This document shows positions 19,134-27,248 of a stretch of DNA of 64,000 nt, piece by piece. Each line of letters begins with the position of its first letter. Within the stretch, counting starts at the first letter, position 1. A program made the position numbers and the translations under genes. A model generated the notes under the pieces. The model saw only the letters and a program-made list of their open reading frames with translations, was not told the origin of the DNA and searched no databases. The stretch covers positions 1,984,001-2,048,000 of the forward strand of contig NZ_JABCNG010000001.1 of NCBI RefSeq assembly GCF_012932495.1, read 5' to 3'. Source of the DNA: Novosphingobium sp. SG919 (GTDB lineage: Bacteria > Pseudomonadota > Alphaproteobacteria > Sphingomonadales > Sphingomonadaceae).

Positions 19134-20144
19134 TCAGACTTCCACAATAGCTTTCAAGATCCGGTCGGCATCGGCGATCAGAATGGCCATCTGATCGGGC
19201 AGATCCGCCATCTGCACGCTGTGGGTGTGCAGCGCCGCCACGGGGATGGCCTCGCTGCGCATCGCCGCGATCACCCGTTCGAAATCCGCCTTCAAGGCAT
19301 TGCGGCAGGCAAGCAGCGTGGTTTCGCGCTTGTGGAATTCCGGATCGGGAAACACGAGGTCGTCCTTCACCACGCTGACCAAGGCGTAAGTGCCGCCGTG
19401 CGCCACGAAATCCAGGCCCCGCTGCATCGCCGCGATGCTGCCGGTGGCATCGAACACCACGTCATAGAAATCGCCGTTCGTGCGAGCGGCCAGGTTGGCG
19501 TTGAGATCCGCATCCACCAGCAGCACATCGGCAAAGCCGAGCGCATCGCGGGCATAGTCCAGGCGGGCGGCGCGCGTATCGAGCAAAGTCACCAGCGCGC
19601 CATCGAGTTGGGCGAACAGGGCAACCGCCACACCGATCGGCCCAGCGCCGGCAACCAGCACGCGATCGCCTGCGGTAACACCGGCCCGCGCAACGGCATG
19701 GGCGCCGATGGCCAGGAATTCGATCATCGCCGCTTCATCGAACGACAGGCCATCCACGTCCATCACCGCTTGTTCGGGCACGGCGATCCATTCGCACAGC
19801 CCACCATCGGCATGGACCCCCAGCACTGCGATGTTGACGCAACAGTTGGGCTTACCGCGACGGCAGGCAACGCATTTGCCGCAGGGTAGGTAGGGATTGA
19901 TCGTCACCGTCTGGCCGGCGCGGAACGCGGAACCCGCCGGCGCTTCCACCACTTCGCCCCCCAGTTCATGGCCGATGACACGCGGGTAGCTCAGGAACGG
20001 CTGGTTCCCGGTGAAGATGTGATAATCGGTGCCGCATAGCCCCACGCGCCGCATCCTGACCAGCACCTCGCCTTCCCCGGCGCCGGGCGAGGCCCGGTTG
20101 GCCGCCGAAAGTTCAAACGGCTTCTGGCAAACGATCGCTTTCAT
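19134..20144 (-). CDS. Zinc-dependent medium-chain alcohol dehydrogenase
   Basis: This 336-residue MDR protein has catalytic-zinc ligands Cys in VGLCGTDYHIF and His/Glu in GHELGGEV, the structural-zinc Cys cluster in LPCGKCVACRRGKPNCC, and the NAD-binding loop GAGPIG. It is like the sorbitol/L-galactonate/RspB group. In this locus it most likely oxidises a fucose or galactose catabolic intermediate, but which one is not shown by sequence. ATG 20144 has AAGG about nine bases upstream. It heads the minus-strand operon that continues into fucP, with an inverted repeat 31 bases upstream of its start. Confidence 0.88.
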   Translation of the reverse strand: MKAIVCQKPFELSAANRASPGAGEGEVLVRMRRVGLCGTDYHIFTGNQPFLSYPRVIGHELGGEVVEAPAGSAFRAGQTVTINPYLPCGKCVACRRGKPNCCVNIAVLGVHADGGLCEWIAVPEQAVMDVDGLSFDEAAMIEFLAIGAHAVARAGVTAGDRVLVAGAGPIGVAVALFAQLDGALVTLLDTRAARLDYARDALGFADVLLVDADLNANLAARTNGDFYDVVFDATGSIAAMQRGLDFVAHGGTYALVSVVKDDLVFPDPEFHKRETTLLACRNALKADFERVIAAMRSEAIPVAALHTHSVQMADLPDQMAILIADADRILKAIVEV

Positions 20145-20174
20145 GGAATGGCCTTGCACGCGGTTGCGGAATTG

Positions 20175-20195
20175 ATTGCAAATATGAAATGCAAT
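20175..20195. promoter_or_regulatory. Inverted repeat upstream of the fucose operon
   Basis: Arms ATTGCA (20175-20180) and TGCAAT (20190-20195) flank a 9-base AT-rich spacer, 31 bases before the zinc dehydrogenase ATG. Read on the minus strand the site contains TTGCATTT, which recurs in other control regions of this locus. It is a candidate operator for the IclR regulator at 31 kb. Confidence 0.5.
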
Positions 20196-20529
20196 TATCG
20201 TTTATGCAATGACGGATTTCGTTCGAGACTCGGACGAAGGCCATGAGGCTGGCAATCGGCATCACGCGAGGCTGATAACAAGGGCGGTTCCCCGCGCGGG
20301 CAGGCCAAGCAAGATACGCCGAGAGCGCGCCACCAGCTGAATTTTATTTATTTGTATTCAATATTTTAAGTTCACCTTCACGCCTCACCTTCCGTCGCCT
20401 CGATCACCGCAAAGCACCTCGATAATTTTCACATATGCATTTGTATTTTCATTTGTGGCAAGTTGCACTATGATACCGCTCACAACGCAGATGCCGCGAT
20501 GCGCGGCCTGGATCATGGGAGGGCAATTC
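20196..20529. other. Control region of the TBDT, with CATTTGT direct repeat
   Basis: This noncoding stretch lies between the divergent zinc dehydrogenase and TonB receptor genes and is much more AT-rich than its surroundings at 20337-20460. Two copies of CATTTGT (20438-20444 and 20450-20456) are separated by five bases; the first is embedded in ATATGCATTTG, which resembles the element at 27.2 kb. The GGGAGGG ribosome-binding site of the receptor lies at 20517-20523. No other gene is seen. Confidence 0.5.
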
Positions 20530-23442
20530 GTGATTGCGATCAGACAGGTTTTCGGTGGGGCGTCGACACTCGCATTGGCGCTGGCGTGCAGCCATCACGC
20601 AGTGGCCCAGACCGCAGCGCAAACCGACGCGACGGCGCCCCAAACGCCGCAATCCACCGTCACCACCACCACCACCGGTGCACCGCCAGCCAGCGCAGAT
20701 GAGGATAGCACCACCCAGGGTGCCATCGTGGTCAGCGGGCTGCGGCAGAGCCTGGCAACGGCCCAGGCGATCAAGCGCAACGCCAGCCAGTTGGTCGACT
20801 CGATCACGTCGCAGGACATTGGCCGCCTGCCCGACACCAACGTGGCCGAAGCGCTGCAGCGCATTTCGGGGATTCAGATCCAACGCAATCGTGGCGAAGG
20901 CAGCGCGATCGCCATTCGCGGGCTTACCGAAGTGCGCACCGAACTGAACGGCCGCGACATCTTCTCGGCCAACGGCGGGCGCGGCCTATCGCTGGAAGAA
21001 ATCGGTCCCGATCTGCTTTCGGGGGTGGATGTCTACAAGAACCCGTCGGCCGAACTGATCGAAGGTTCGCTGGGCGGTACGGTCAACCTGCGCACGCGCA
21101 TGCCCTTTGATTCCAAGGGCCAGGTCGTGTCTTTGACCGGCAGCACCACGAACTACGATTTTGCCAAGAAGCAGCATTTCGGCGCTTCGGGCCTGTACAG
21201 CAATCGCTGGGAAACCGGGCTGGGTGAGATCGGCTTCCTGGTAAACGCCTCGTGGCAGCAAACCGCGTTCCGCCAGGATGCGGTTCAGATGGAGCCGTAT
21301 TACTACCATGGCCCCAACGCCATGTCGGGCGCCACGGTGCTCGACTCCCTGGTGCCGGGCTATGAAACGCAGAACGTGCAGGTACCGGGAGGCGGCGGCT
21401 TCAACGATGCAGTGGGTGACCGCAAGCGCTTCAGCGCCGCGGCCGCACTGCAGTGGAAGCCTTCGAGCAACCTGGAAATCTACGCGCAGTTCCTGACGGC
21501 GCACTATCGCTATCACGACTATGGCCTGTCGTTCTTTGCCTATGGCAGCGACCTGGCGCCAACCCCGGGATCGACCTACACGGTCGACAACGGCGTGGCG
21601 ACTTCGGGTTCGTTGCAAGATCCCAACGGGGCTGCGGTTGTCTATCAAGGCAATCGCAAGACCATGACCAACGATTATTCGGCGGGCATGAAGTGGGAAC
21701 TGGCCAGCAACCTGCATGCCTCGGTGGATTACCAGCACATCCATTCGACCGCGCAAGTCCAGCAGGTCAACCTCACGATGACACTGCTGACGCCGGCGCA
21801 ATCGGGCCAGCATTACAATCTGCTGTTCGATACCCGCGGCAAGACGCCCTCGCTGTTGATCGACACGCCAGGCTATCTCACCGATCCGGCCAACTATGCG
21901 TTTACCGCGATCCAGCCCTATGCCGAAGACAACAAGGCCGATGCCGACAGCCTGCGCGCCGATCTCGATTGGGACTTTGGCGAAAGCGGCCTGCTGCGCA
22001 AGATCACCGTGGGCGCCCGCTATTCCAACAAGCGTGCGATCAACCGCAATACAACCTGGGGCACATGGACGGCGATCGATGGCTCCAATTGCCCCAATTC
22101 GGTGTGCACCGGGGCCGATTTCCCCGAATTCGTCGAGGCCAATGCGCTGCAAAGCTCCCTGCTGCGCGGCCAGGCCGCAAGTTCGGTGTTCGGCAAGGTC
22201 TTGCAGTGGCGGCTCAGTTCGGCGGCCAATCCCAGCCAGGCCTTTGCCGATGTGAAGGCCATTTCCGGCCAGAACATTGCGTTCCGCTCGTTCGATTCAC
22301 CCGACGCGTTCAACGGCCGCGTCACGGAAAAGACCACCTCGGCCTATATCCGCGCCATGTTCGGATCCACCGTGCTGGGCATGGACTGGGACGGCAACGC
22401 GGGCGTGCGCTATGTCCAGACCAAGCAGACCGGCGTGGGATCGAGCGTGCTGAGCTATCGCACCGACAGTTCGACCTCGGCCGTCACCGTGGTTGAGCCC
22501 TATATCGGTGGGCAGGACTATACCAAGTGGCTGCCCAGCGTGAACCTGCGCCTGAAAATGACGCCCACGCTCCAGGCTCGCTTCGCGTTTTCCAAGAACA
22601 TCAACCGTCCTGATTTCACCCAGCTCAACCCCAGCTATTCGCTGACGCCAACCTACAACGGCACCAGCACCACGCCGACCACCGTCAACCCCAGCCTGCC
22701 CTATGACGCCCAGACCAACCCTTATGCCGGCACCGGCACGGTTGCGGGCAATCCCAACCTGAAGCCCGAGCGCGTGACGTCGTTCGATGCCTCGCTGGAA
22801 TGGTATTTCTCGCCCACCGGCTATGTCTATGCCACGCTATTCAAGAAAAACCTGCGCGATCTGGTCGATAACCGCACTTATTCGATGACGCGCGATATCG
22901 AAGGCGTTGGCAACGTCGAATTCAATGTGACCACGCTGGTCAACGTGTCGAAGGGCGGCGTAAAGGGTTTCGAAATCGGCGCACAGCGCTTCTTCGATTT
23001 TCTGCCCGGCTGGCTCTCGGGCTTCGGGGTTCAGGCCAACTACACGCTGGCAGACAGCAACGCCGGCGTGATCGCCCAAGGCACGGCAGGCAGCACCAAC
23101 CAGGTGGCGGTGCCGCTGATCGGCCTGTCGAAGCACAGCTTCAACCTGATCGCGCTCTATGACAAGTTCGGCTTCAACTTTCGCCTGGCCTATAACTGGC
23201 GCAGCAAATACCTGCTGACCACAACCGGCGTGGGCACGCAGACGCTACCCGAATTCGTCCGCCCCTATGGCGTGCTCGATGCATCGGCGAGCTATGATTT
23301 CAACGAGCACCTCTCGCTCACGCTCGATGCCTCCAACGTCACCAACACCGCTTATCGCAGCTATCTTGGCACTTCGGCCAATCTGCGCGATTTCAAGTAT
23401 GATGATCGGCGGCTGTCGGCGCGCGTGCGCGTGCGCTTCTGA
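20530..23442 (+). CDS. TonB-dependent receptor of the fucosyl-galactoside locus
   Basis: This roughly 970-residue outer-membrane receptor has a signal peptide (MIAIRQVFGGASTLALALA...AVAQ), a low-complexity Thr/Pro/Ala linker, a plug domain (GAIVVSGLRQSL, DIGRLPDTNVAEALQRISGIQIQRNRGEGSAIAIRG) and a long beta barrel ending in RVRVRF. The plug type matches the sphingomonad/Caulobacter receptors linked to polysaccharide and oligosaccharide loci. I place the start at GTG 20530 because GGGAGGG lies seven bases upstream; the frame is open to 20455 but the extra residues would spoil the signal peptide. A halogenase homologue follows 75 bases downstream beyond a hairpin. It probably imports the oligosaccharide on which the adjacent glycosidases act. 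Confidence 0.92.
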   Translation: MIAIRQVFGGASTLALALACSHHAVAQTAAQTDATAPQTPQSTVTTTTTGAPPASADEDSTTQGAIVVSGLRQSLATAQAIKRNASQLVDSITSQDIGRLPDTNVAEALQRISGIQIQRNRGEGSAIAIRGLTEVRTELNGRDIFSANGGRGLSLEEIGPDLLSGVDVYKNPSAELIEGSLGGTVNLRTRMPFDSKGQVVSLTGSTTNYDFAKKQHFGASGLYSNRWETGLGEIGFLVNASWQQTAFRQDAVQMEPYYYHGPNAMSGATVLDSLVPGYETQNVQVPGGGGFNDAVGDRKRFSAAAALQWKPSSNLEIYAQFLTAHYRYHDYGLSFFAYGSDLAPTPGSTYTVDNGVATSGSLQDPNGAAVVYQGNRKTMTNDYSAGMKWELASNLHASVDYQHIHSTAQVQQVNLTMTLLTPAQSGQHYNLLFDTRGKTPSLLIDTPGYLTDPANYAFTAIQPYAEDNKADADSLRADLDWDFGESGLLRKITVGARYSNKRAINRNTTWGTWTAIDGSNCPNSVCTGADFPEFVEANALQSSLLRGQAASSVFGKVLQWRLSSAANPSQAFADVKAISGQNIAFRSFDSPDAFNGRVTEKTTSAYIRAMFGSTVLGMDWDGNAGVRYVQTKQTGVGSSVLSYRTDSSTSAVTVVEPYIGGQDYTKWLPSVNLRLKMTPTLQARFAFSKNINRPDFTQLNPSYSLTPTYNGTSTTPTTVNPSLPYDAQTNPYAGTGTVAGNPNLKPERVTSFDASLEWYFSPTGYVYATLFKKNLRDLVDNRTYSMTRDIEGVGNVEFNVTTLVNVSKGGVKGFEIGAQRFFDFLPGWLSGFGVQANYTLADSNAGVIAQGTAGSTNQVAVPLIGLSKHSFNLIALYDKFGFNFRLAYNWRSKYLLTTTGVGTQTLPEFVRPYGVLDASASYDFNEHLSLTLDASNVTNTAYRSYLGTSANLRDFKYDDRRLSARVRVRF

Positions 23443-23448
23443 CCGGTT

Positions 23449-23479
23449 GCGGGCGGGCCGCTTTGCATGGCCCGCCCGC
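23449..23479 (+). terminator. Strong hairpin between TBDT and halogenase genes
   Basis: Arms GCGGGCGGGCC (23449-23459) and GGCCCGCCCGC (23469-23479) form a perfect 11-bp GC stem with a 9-base loop, starting six bases after the receptor stop. It has no T run. It may partly terminate or stabilise the receptor transcript so that the downstream halogenase is made at a lower level. Confidence 0.55.
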
Positions 23480-23516
23480 TCACCATGCTATCGACGGCAA
23501 GGCCGGAGGAATGAAA

Positions 23517-25019
23517 ATGGGCCAGAGCGCGGTGCGCCATGTCACGATCGTGGGCGGCGGCACGGCCGGTTGGATGGCCGCCGCCGTTTTGGCGCGCAGC
23601 CTGCCGCCGGGCCGCGTGACGATCACCGTGGTGGAATCATCGGCCATCGGCACGGTCGGCGTGGGCGAGGCAACGATCCCGCCGATCCTGCGCCTCAATG
23701 CGCTGCTCGGTGTTGACGAAGATGAACTCGTCCGCCGCACCCAGGCCACCTACAAGCTGGGCATCGAATTTCGCGATTGGCGTGCGCGGGGCCACACTTA
23801 CTTCCACCCGTTCGGCACCCTGGGCGCAGACCTGAACGGGGTGGATTTCCATCACTACTGGCTGCGCACGCGCCAGGGCGAACTGGCCGACTATTCGCTG
23901 CCGGCGCAGGCCGCGCACGCCGGGCGGTTCGCCAGGCCTGCCGATGATCCGCGCAACGTGCTCTCGCGCATGGCCTATGCGCTGCATTTCGATGCTACGC
24001 TTTATGCGTCCCTGTTGCGCGACATCGCCGTGCAGCACGGCGCCGTGCATGTGGACGGCCGCATCGTGGATGTTGCCCTGCGCGATGACGATGGCTTTGT
24101 CGAAAGCCTGCGGCTGGAAGACGGGCGCGCGATCCGCGGCGACCTTTTCATCGATTGCTCGGGCTTTCGCGGGTTGCTGATCGAACAGGCGCTGTCGACC
24201 GGTTATGAAGACTGGTCACACTGGCTGCCGATGAACCGGGCCCTGGCGATCGGCACCCGCACGCACCAAGCACCCCAGCCCTTCACGCGGGCAACCGCGC
24301 AGGATGGCGGCTGGATCTGGCGCATTCCGCTGCAGCATCGCGTGGGTAACGGCCATGTCTATTGCAGCGACTTCATCAGCGACGAAGCCGCGCATGACAC
24401 GCTGATCGGCCAATTGGATGGCGAAGCACTGGGCGAAGCGCGCCCGCTGCGCTTTGTCACCGGGCGTCGCAAGCAGGCATGGAACCGCAATGTCGTGGCG
24501 CTGGGCCTGGCGTCGGGATTTATCGAGCCGCTGGAATCGACATCGATCCACCTGGTGCAGCAGGGCGTGACGACGCTGTTGTCCCTGTTCCCCGCCGACC
24601 GCATCGATCCAGTCGAAGTGGCCCAGTACAACCGCCTGGTTCGCCGCGATTTCGAAACGGTGCGAGATTTCGTGATCCTGCACTACAAGCAGACACACCG
24701 CCGCGACACGCCGTTCTGGCGCCATGTCGCGGCGATGGAGGTGCCCGAAAGCCTGCGCGATCGGATGGCGCTGTTCGCCGCCAATGGGCGCCTGATGATC
24801 GAGCCGGGCGAACTGTTCACGCAAACCAGTTGGGCCGCCGTCATGCTCGGCCAGGGGCTGATCCCGCGCGGCTATGATCCCCAGGCCGATCTGGTTCCTG
24901 CGCCAGAGCTTGAAGCGCAGCTTGGCCGCATGCGCGGGTTGATCGCCCGGGGGGTGGACGCCCTGCCCGCGCACCTCGATTTCATCAGGCACGCGGGCGG
25001 CCTGGCGGTTTCAGCCTGA
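23517..25019 (+). CDS. Flavin-dependent tryptophan-halogenase family protein
   Basis: This 500-residue flavoprotein has the FAD loop GGGTAGWM (13-20), the catalytic-type Lys at K80 (ATYKLGIEF), the halogenase signature WIWRIP (266-271) and EPLEST, which holds the second catalytic acid. All key residues of PrnA-type halogenases are therefore present. Members of this family sit beside TBDTs in sphingomonads, Caulobacter and Xanthomonas. They use reduced FAD from a separate reductase; the physiological substrate is generally unknown. I start it at ATG 23517, six bases after GGAGGA; ATG 23511 abuts the ribosome site. Its place in a sugar locus is the puzzling point, since no aromatic substrate is evident. 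Confidence 0.88.
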   Translation: MGQSAVRHVTIVGGGTAGWMAAAVLARSLPPGRVTITVVESSAIGTVGVGEATIPPILRLNALLGVDEDELVRRTQATYKLGIEFRDWRARGHTYFHPFGTLGADLNGVDFHHYWLRTRQGELADYSLPAQAAHAGRFARPADDPRNVLSRMAYALHFDATLYASLLRDIAVQHGAVHVDGRIVDVALRDDDGFVESLRLEDGRAIRGDLFIDCSGFRGLLIEQALSTGYEDWSHWLPMNRALAIGTRTHQAPQPFTRATAQDGGWIWRIPLQHRVGNGHVYCSDFISDEAAHDTLIGQLDGEALGEARPLRFVTGRRKQAWNRNVVALGLASGFIEPLESTSIHLVQQGVTTLLSLFPADRIDPVEVAQYNRLVRRDFETVRDFVILHYKQTHRRDTPFWRHVAAMEVPESLRDRMALFAANGRLMIEPGELFTQTSWAAVMLGQGLIPRGYDPQADLVPAPELEAQLGRMRGLIARGVDALPAHLDFIRHAGGLAVSA

Positions 25020-25030
25020 ATAGCGCGCGG

Positions 25031-25390
25031 TCAGGGCTGCTCGGCCAGGGTATAGATCCGTTCCGCGGGAACCCATTTTACCTCCGCCGGCGCAAACGGC
25101 AGTCGGCGCTGAAACTGGTCCATCAGCGTTTCCCAGGCACGGACATCGGGATCGGTGGCATCGCGCTGCGCCTTGGCCGCGGCCGAAAAGGCCGGCCCGG
25201 TTTCCATGATCATGCACAGCCGGTCGCCCACCTGCCAGATTTCCAGCGCACGGATATCGCTTTCCCGGATCGAGCGGGTGACGGCCGCTGGCGGGCCGCC
25301 GGGCCGATGCCACATGCGATAGGCGCGGATCGCCTCCGCCTCGTCATGGAGATCGAGCATCAGCACGTGCCGTTCGGTCGGCGTGCTCAC
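25031..25390 (-). CDS. L-rhamnose/L-fucose mutarotase family protein
   Basis: This 119-residue protein belongs to the RhaM/DUF718 dimeric ferredoxin-like mutarotases that interconvert sugar anomers. Visible family features are LDLHDEAEAIRAYRMWHR, a conserved His in the second half of that helix, and IRALEIWQVGDRLCMIMET. Homologues near GH29 fucosidases act on L-fucose, supplying the anomer used by the dehydrogenase. Its ATG overlaps the GH35 stop in an ATGA, so it is translationally coupled to that gene. It converges on the halogenase gene with an 11-base gap. Confidence 0.85.
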   Translation of the reverse strand: MSTPTERHVLMLDLHDEAEAIRAYRMWHRPGGPPAAVTRSIRESDIRALEIWQVGDRLCMIMETGPAFSAAAKAQRDATDPDVRAWETLMDQFQRRLPFAPAEVKWVPAERIYTLAEQP

Positions 25391-27033
25391 CGGTAATGCC
25401 CCATGGTCACTTTAAGCACTTGCGGGCGATCGGTCAGGTTCAGGCCATAGTCGGTCTGATCGCCGTTCCAGATGCGTGTCATCACCCACTTGCCATCGAC
25501 CATGCGGCCTTCTTCGGCGCGCAGCATGATGCCCTTGCCGGGCGAGCCGGCCGCTGGCGCGAAATTGACCCGCACGTGGTCTCCGATCAGGAGAAACTCA
25601 TCGTCCGAAAGCTGCATCACGGCAAAGCCACCGACCGGCTTGTCGGCGGCCGGCGTGGGATCGGCCTTGAAGAACGTCCATTCCTTCATGCCAAACTGCC
25701 ACTCGCCCCAATCGCCGCTGATGGTCCAGTTGCCCATGGTGGTGGAAATCGGCTTGCCGTCATCGGGCTTGGCCCCGCCCCAGGTGGGGTGAGACATCGC
25801 CAGCTTGGCCCAATCGCGCATCATCGGCGCCAGCATGCTGTATGGCAGGGCAAAGGCCCCCAGGGTCTTGTCGTCGAGTTCCTTGGCGCCCAGCGGGTAG
25901 TTCATATAGCCGCTCAGATCCATGCCGAACGGAGAAAAGCCGATCGCCCCACGCCCCAGCGCCGGATAGAAATAGCGGCCGAACAGCACCGAATTGCCGA
26001 TTTCCGGCACCATCAGAGCGTTATCCGGGCGGTTGTACTTGTCCATATAGAACAGCACGTTGTCGCTTTTTCCGTCATAGATGTCGGGCGCGGCCAGGTC
26101 GATCGCGGGCGCGGCGGCCTTCCACACGTCGATCACGTCCTGCTGCGGTCCGCCGCTGGCCACGCCATCGGGATCAGGCAGGTTCGATGGCCCGGCCAAC
26201 GCCGCGTTGACATACATCGGCAGCGGCTTGATCGCCTTGCCGGCCCGGGCAATCTCGTTGACGTAGCTGGCGGTGTACCAGGTGTTGAAATAGCGATCGG
26301 CCTGAGCCCCAAACGCCTGCGACCAGGTGCCAGTGCGGCCGGTTGCTCGCGCCAGCGCCGTGGGAATCGGCTGGGCAAACAGCCGCTCGGCTTCCGCGCC
26401 ATGGTCACGGGGCAAGCGATAGCTGCCGGTTTCGTTTTCCACCTGCACCATGATCACGGTGTTGCGGGCGTCATGCGCGCGGATGTATTCCATCAGCTTG
26501 ACGAAGGCGCGCTTGTCGCTGGCCAGGGTATTGGCGCCATGCGCGCTCAGCACCTGGTGGTCTTCACCGTCCTTGCGCTTCATGCGCGGGAAACGCCGGT
26601 TGTCCAGCTTCACCCAATCGGGCGTATAGCTGTAGTTGGTGTTTTTCCAGGTGCCAAACCACAGCAGCACCAACCGCTTGTCATGCTGGCGCGCCTGATC
26701 GAGCAGCGTGCCGAGGTAGGAGAAATCGAACTGGCCTTCGACCGGTTCGATCTGCTGCCAGGCAACCGGCACCTCCAGCGTATTGGCGTGGATGCGATCG
26801 AGCACGGGCCAGATGGTATCGAGATAGGCCGGGTAGTTGACCGCATTGTTGGCTTGCGCACCGAGCATGAAGAACGGCGCGCCATCGACGATCAGCGCGT
26901 GACGGCCGTTGCGCGTCTCGATCCGGGGCAGTGGCGTGGCGGCATCGGCCGCCGGGCCACCCGCCGCCCATGCCGTCGTTGGGCTCACCAATGCAAGGCC
27001 GATAGCCGCGATCAAACTCTTTTGGTGCTTCAT
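25387..27033 (-). CDS. GH35 beta-galactosidase with DUF5597-type C-terminus
   Basis: This 548-residue exported enzyme starts with a signal peptide (MKHQKSLIAAIGLALVSPTTAWA) and a GH35 TIM barrel (FFMLGAQANNAVNYP, NTLEVPVAWQQIEPVEGQFDF). The likely acid/base is E201 in VQVENETGSY and the nucleophile E344 in VPEIGNS. The C-terminal part with ISTTMGNWTISGDWGEWQFG and MQLSDDEFLLIGDHVRV corresponds to the domain seen in the DUF5597 subgroup. It would release beta-galactose in the periplasm or at the surface. AGGAGAGG precedes ATG 27033. It is divergent from the GH29 gene across a 215-base control region. Confidence 0.9.
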   Translation of the reverse strand: MKHQKSLIAAIGLALVSPTTAWAAGGPAADAATPLPRIETRNGRHALIVDGAPFFMLGAQANNAVNYPAYLDTIWPVLDRIHANTLEVPVAWQQIEPVEGQFDFSYLGTLLDQARQHDKRLVLLWFGTWKNTNYSYTPDWVKLDNRRFPRMKRKDGEDHQVLSAHGANTLASDKRAFVKLMEYIRAHDARNTVIMVQVENETGSYRLPRDHGAEAERLFAQPIPTALARATGRTGTWSQAFGAQADRYFNTWYTASYVNEIARAGKAIKPLPMYVNAALAGPSNLPDPDGVASGGPQQDVIDVWKAAAPAIDLAAPDIYDGKSDNVLFYMDKYNRPDNALMVPEIGNSVLFGRYFYPALGRGAIGFSPFGMDLSGYMNYPLGAKELDDKTLGAFALPYSMLAPMMRDWAKLAMSHPTWGGAKPDDGKPISTTMGNWTISGDWGEWQFGMKEWTFFKADPTPAADKPVGGFAVMQLSDDEFLLIGDHVRVNFAPAAGSPGKGIMLRAEEGRMVDGKWVMTRIWNGDQTDYGLNLTDRPQVLKVTMGHYR

Positions 27034-27154
27034 GACCTCTCCTCGCCTGGGCTTGCGGACGCTTGATCCTGTCACAAGCAGGCCGCCTTATGTTAGCGCT
27101 ATCTACATCGCGCCGGCAAATCTGCAAATCTGTCGATTCGCTTGCCAATGATGT

Positions 27155-27180
27155 TGCATTTTGAAAATGCATTTGCAAAT
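27155..27180. promoter_or_regulatory. Tandem palindromes between GH35 and GH29 genes
   Basis: TGCATTTTGAAAATGCA (27155-27171) is a perfect palindrome with 8-base arms around one G, and it runs directly into ATTTGCAAAT (27171-27180), also a perfect palindrome. The pair lies centrally between two divergent glycosidase genes. It shares TGCATTT with elements at 20.2 and 20.4 kb, and a similar ATGCAAAT occurs before the IclR gene. It is the strongest candidate operator of this locus. Confidence 0.6.
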
Positions 27181-27248
27181 ATGGTAATACAGCAAGCACG
27201 GACGCAGGCTTTCACGCCTTTTGCCGCCGCGCGCCAGGGGAGGTAGAA

